From Limimaricola sp964022235 (GTDB taxonomy: Bacteria; Pseudomonadota; Alphaproteobacteria; Rhodobacterales; Rhodobacteraceae): a DNA stretch of 64,000 nucleotides. The notes below the pieces were generated by a model, which was not told where the DNA came from, searched no databases, and saw nothing but the letters and a program-made list of their open reading frames with translations. The stretch is taken from NCBI RefSeq assembly GCF_964022235.1, contig NZ_CAXHZL010000015.1:32793-96792 (forward strand), read 5' to 3'. A program made the translations under genes and the position numbers. Of the stretch, positions 63,509 to 64,000 are shown in pieces (the first letter of the stretch is position 1; each line of letters begins with the position of its first letter).

Positions 63509-64000
63509 GCGTTGTTGCAGAACTCCCCGCCTGACGGTTCACACAGCGGGTCAGCTGCTTAGATGGGCGACATGACGAAGCCTATGCCTGCCCGCTACCG
63601 CACGACGAACTGGTCCGCCTATAGCGCCGCGCTGCGCAAGCGTGGCTCCCTGCTGATCTGGCTGGACCGGGAGATGACGTGGTTCGCGCCACACGAAGGA
63701 CGGCCGGGGCGTCCCCCGGTTTTCTCCGAAGGCGCCATCCAGTTCTGTCTCTCGTTCAAGGTCCTGTTCAAGCTGCCGCTGAGGCAGACGGCGGGAATGG
63801 TGATCAGCTTGCTGCGGATGGCGGGACTGGACTGGCCGGTACCGGACGACTCGACGCTGTGCCCCAGGCAGAAGATCCTGGCCGTCCAGATCCCGTATCG
63901 GCGCGCCGACGGCCCGCTGAACCTGCTCGTGGACAATGAGGCATCGTCCGCCATTGATGGAGTGGATGGCTCCCGCTCCCGGCATCGCAATGTGCCACAT
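63508..64000 (+). mobile_element. IS5-family element, left part
   Basis: The element seems to start at the GGCGTTGTTGCAGAACTCC-type end (63508) and contains a transposase reading + from 63571. It leaves the window, and its coding sequence diverges from the family after about 63930. Confidence 0.65.
63571..63935 (+). pseudogene. IS5-family transposase, N-terminal part
   Basis: ATG 63571 (or ATG 63562) gives MTKPMPARYRTTNWSAYSAALRKRGSLLIWLDREMTWFAPHEGRPGRPPVFSEGAIQFCLSFKVLFKLPLRQTAGM. This is followed by LDWPVPDDSTLCPRQKILAVQIPYRRADGPLNLLVDN. The expected catalytic STGIK does not follow LLVD, and the sequence after about 63935 is unrelated. The gene is truncated or rearranged, though the frame stays open to the window end. 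Confidence 0.75.

Noticed and set aside
1..64000. CRISPR arrays, rRNA or complete tRNA genes
   Set aside because: No regularly spaced short repeats and no cloverleaf or rRNA sequence were seen; the only tandem repeats are three diverged copies near 18.1 kb and a hexamer run.

Overview
The window looks like accessory DNA (a chromid, plasmid or genomic island) of a high-GC alphaproteobacterium, most likely Rhodobacteraceae/Roseobacter. This rests on protein character: ribose-type ABC and TRAP solute-binding proteins, a PhoX-type secreted phosphatase, the DUF1326/DUF2182 pair and a PUA-like/HNH nuclease of a type common in that family. It also rests on the abundance of decayed IS3/IS5 elements, serine-recombinase stumps and a MobV-type mobilisation remnant. 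No rRNA, complete tRNA or CRISPR array was seen. All family calls are by eye, without database searches.

Layout. 1-5.5 kb: copper resistance (CopZ-like protein, MFS transporter, cueR, copA, decayed multicopper oxidase) with two near-identical CueR-type promoters. 5.8-9.2 kb: PhoX phosphatase and a divergent GAF histidine kinase. 9.7-14.8 kb: surface-glycan operon resembling the dTDP-Fuc4NAc branch of enterobacterial common antigen, whose first gene is broken by an IS5 element. 15-17.9 kb: decayed MobV region with an oriT-like hairpin, then an HNH nuclease. 18.5-25.5 kb: solute-binding protein, hybrid histidine kinase, Hpt protein and two convergent proteins in which a response-regulator receiver is fused to an EamA/DMT transporter. 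25.9-27.4 kb: prepilin-peptidase and aldehyde-dehydrogenase remnants.

27.4-35 kb: ribose-type ABC importer operon with a clan-MH peptidase-like protein, a PfkB kinase and a BtpA-family protein, next to a divergent GntR regulator. 35-36.7 kb: IS3 element abutting a recombinase tail. 37-39.9 kb: lone TRAP solute-binding protein, CadC-like regulator and a secreted HEXXH protein. 40.2-42 kb: EamA exporter and AraC regulator. 43.7-49.3 kb: TetR-led operon with a hydrolase-glycosyltransferase fusion, DUF1326, DUF2182, OsmC and a methyltransferase. 50.1-52.8 kb: IS remnants around a truncated serine recombinase. 52.9-59.3 kb: MarR regulator, DUF1499 protein, ricin-like secreted protein and an RND pump. 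59.5-64 kb: IS3 and decarboxylase scraps, an acyltransferase with an in-frame stop, a lower-GC secreted repeat protein and an IS5-family transposase.

The most notable system is the 18.5-25.5 kb phosphorelay. Its terminal receivers are built into membrane transporters, so the simplest reading is a signal route from a periplasmic solute through phosphotransfer to control of a DMT transporter, without transcription. That function is inferred from architecture only.
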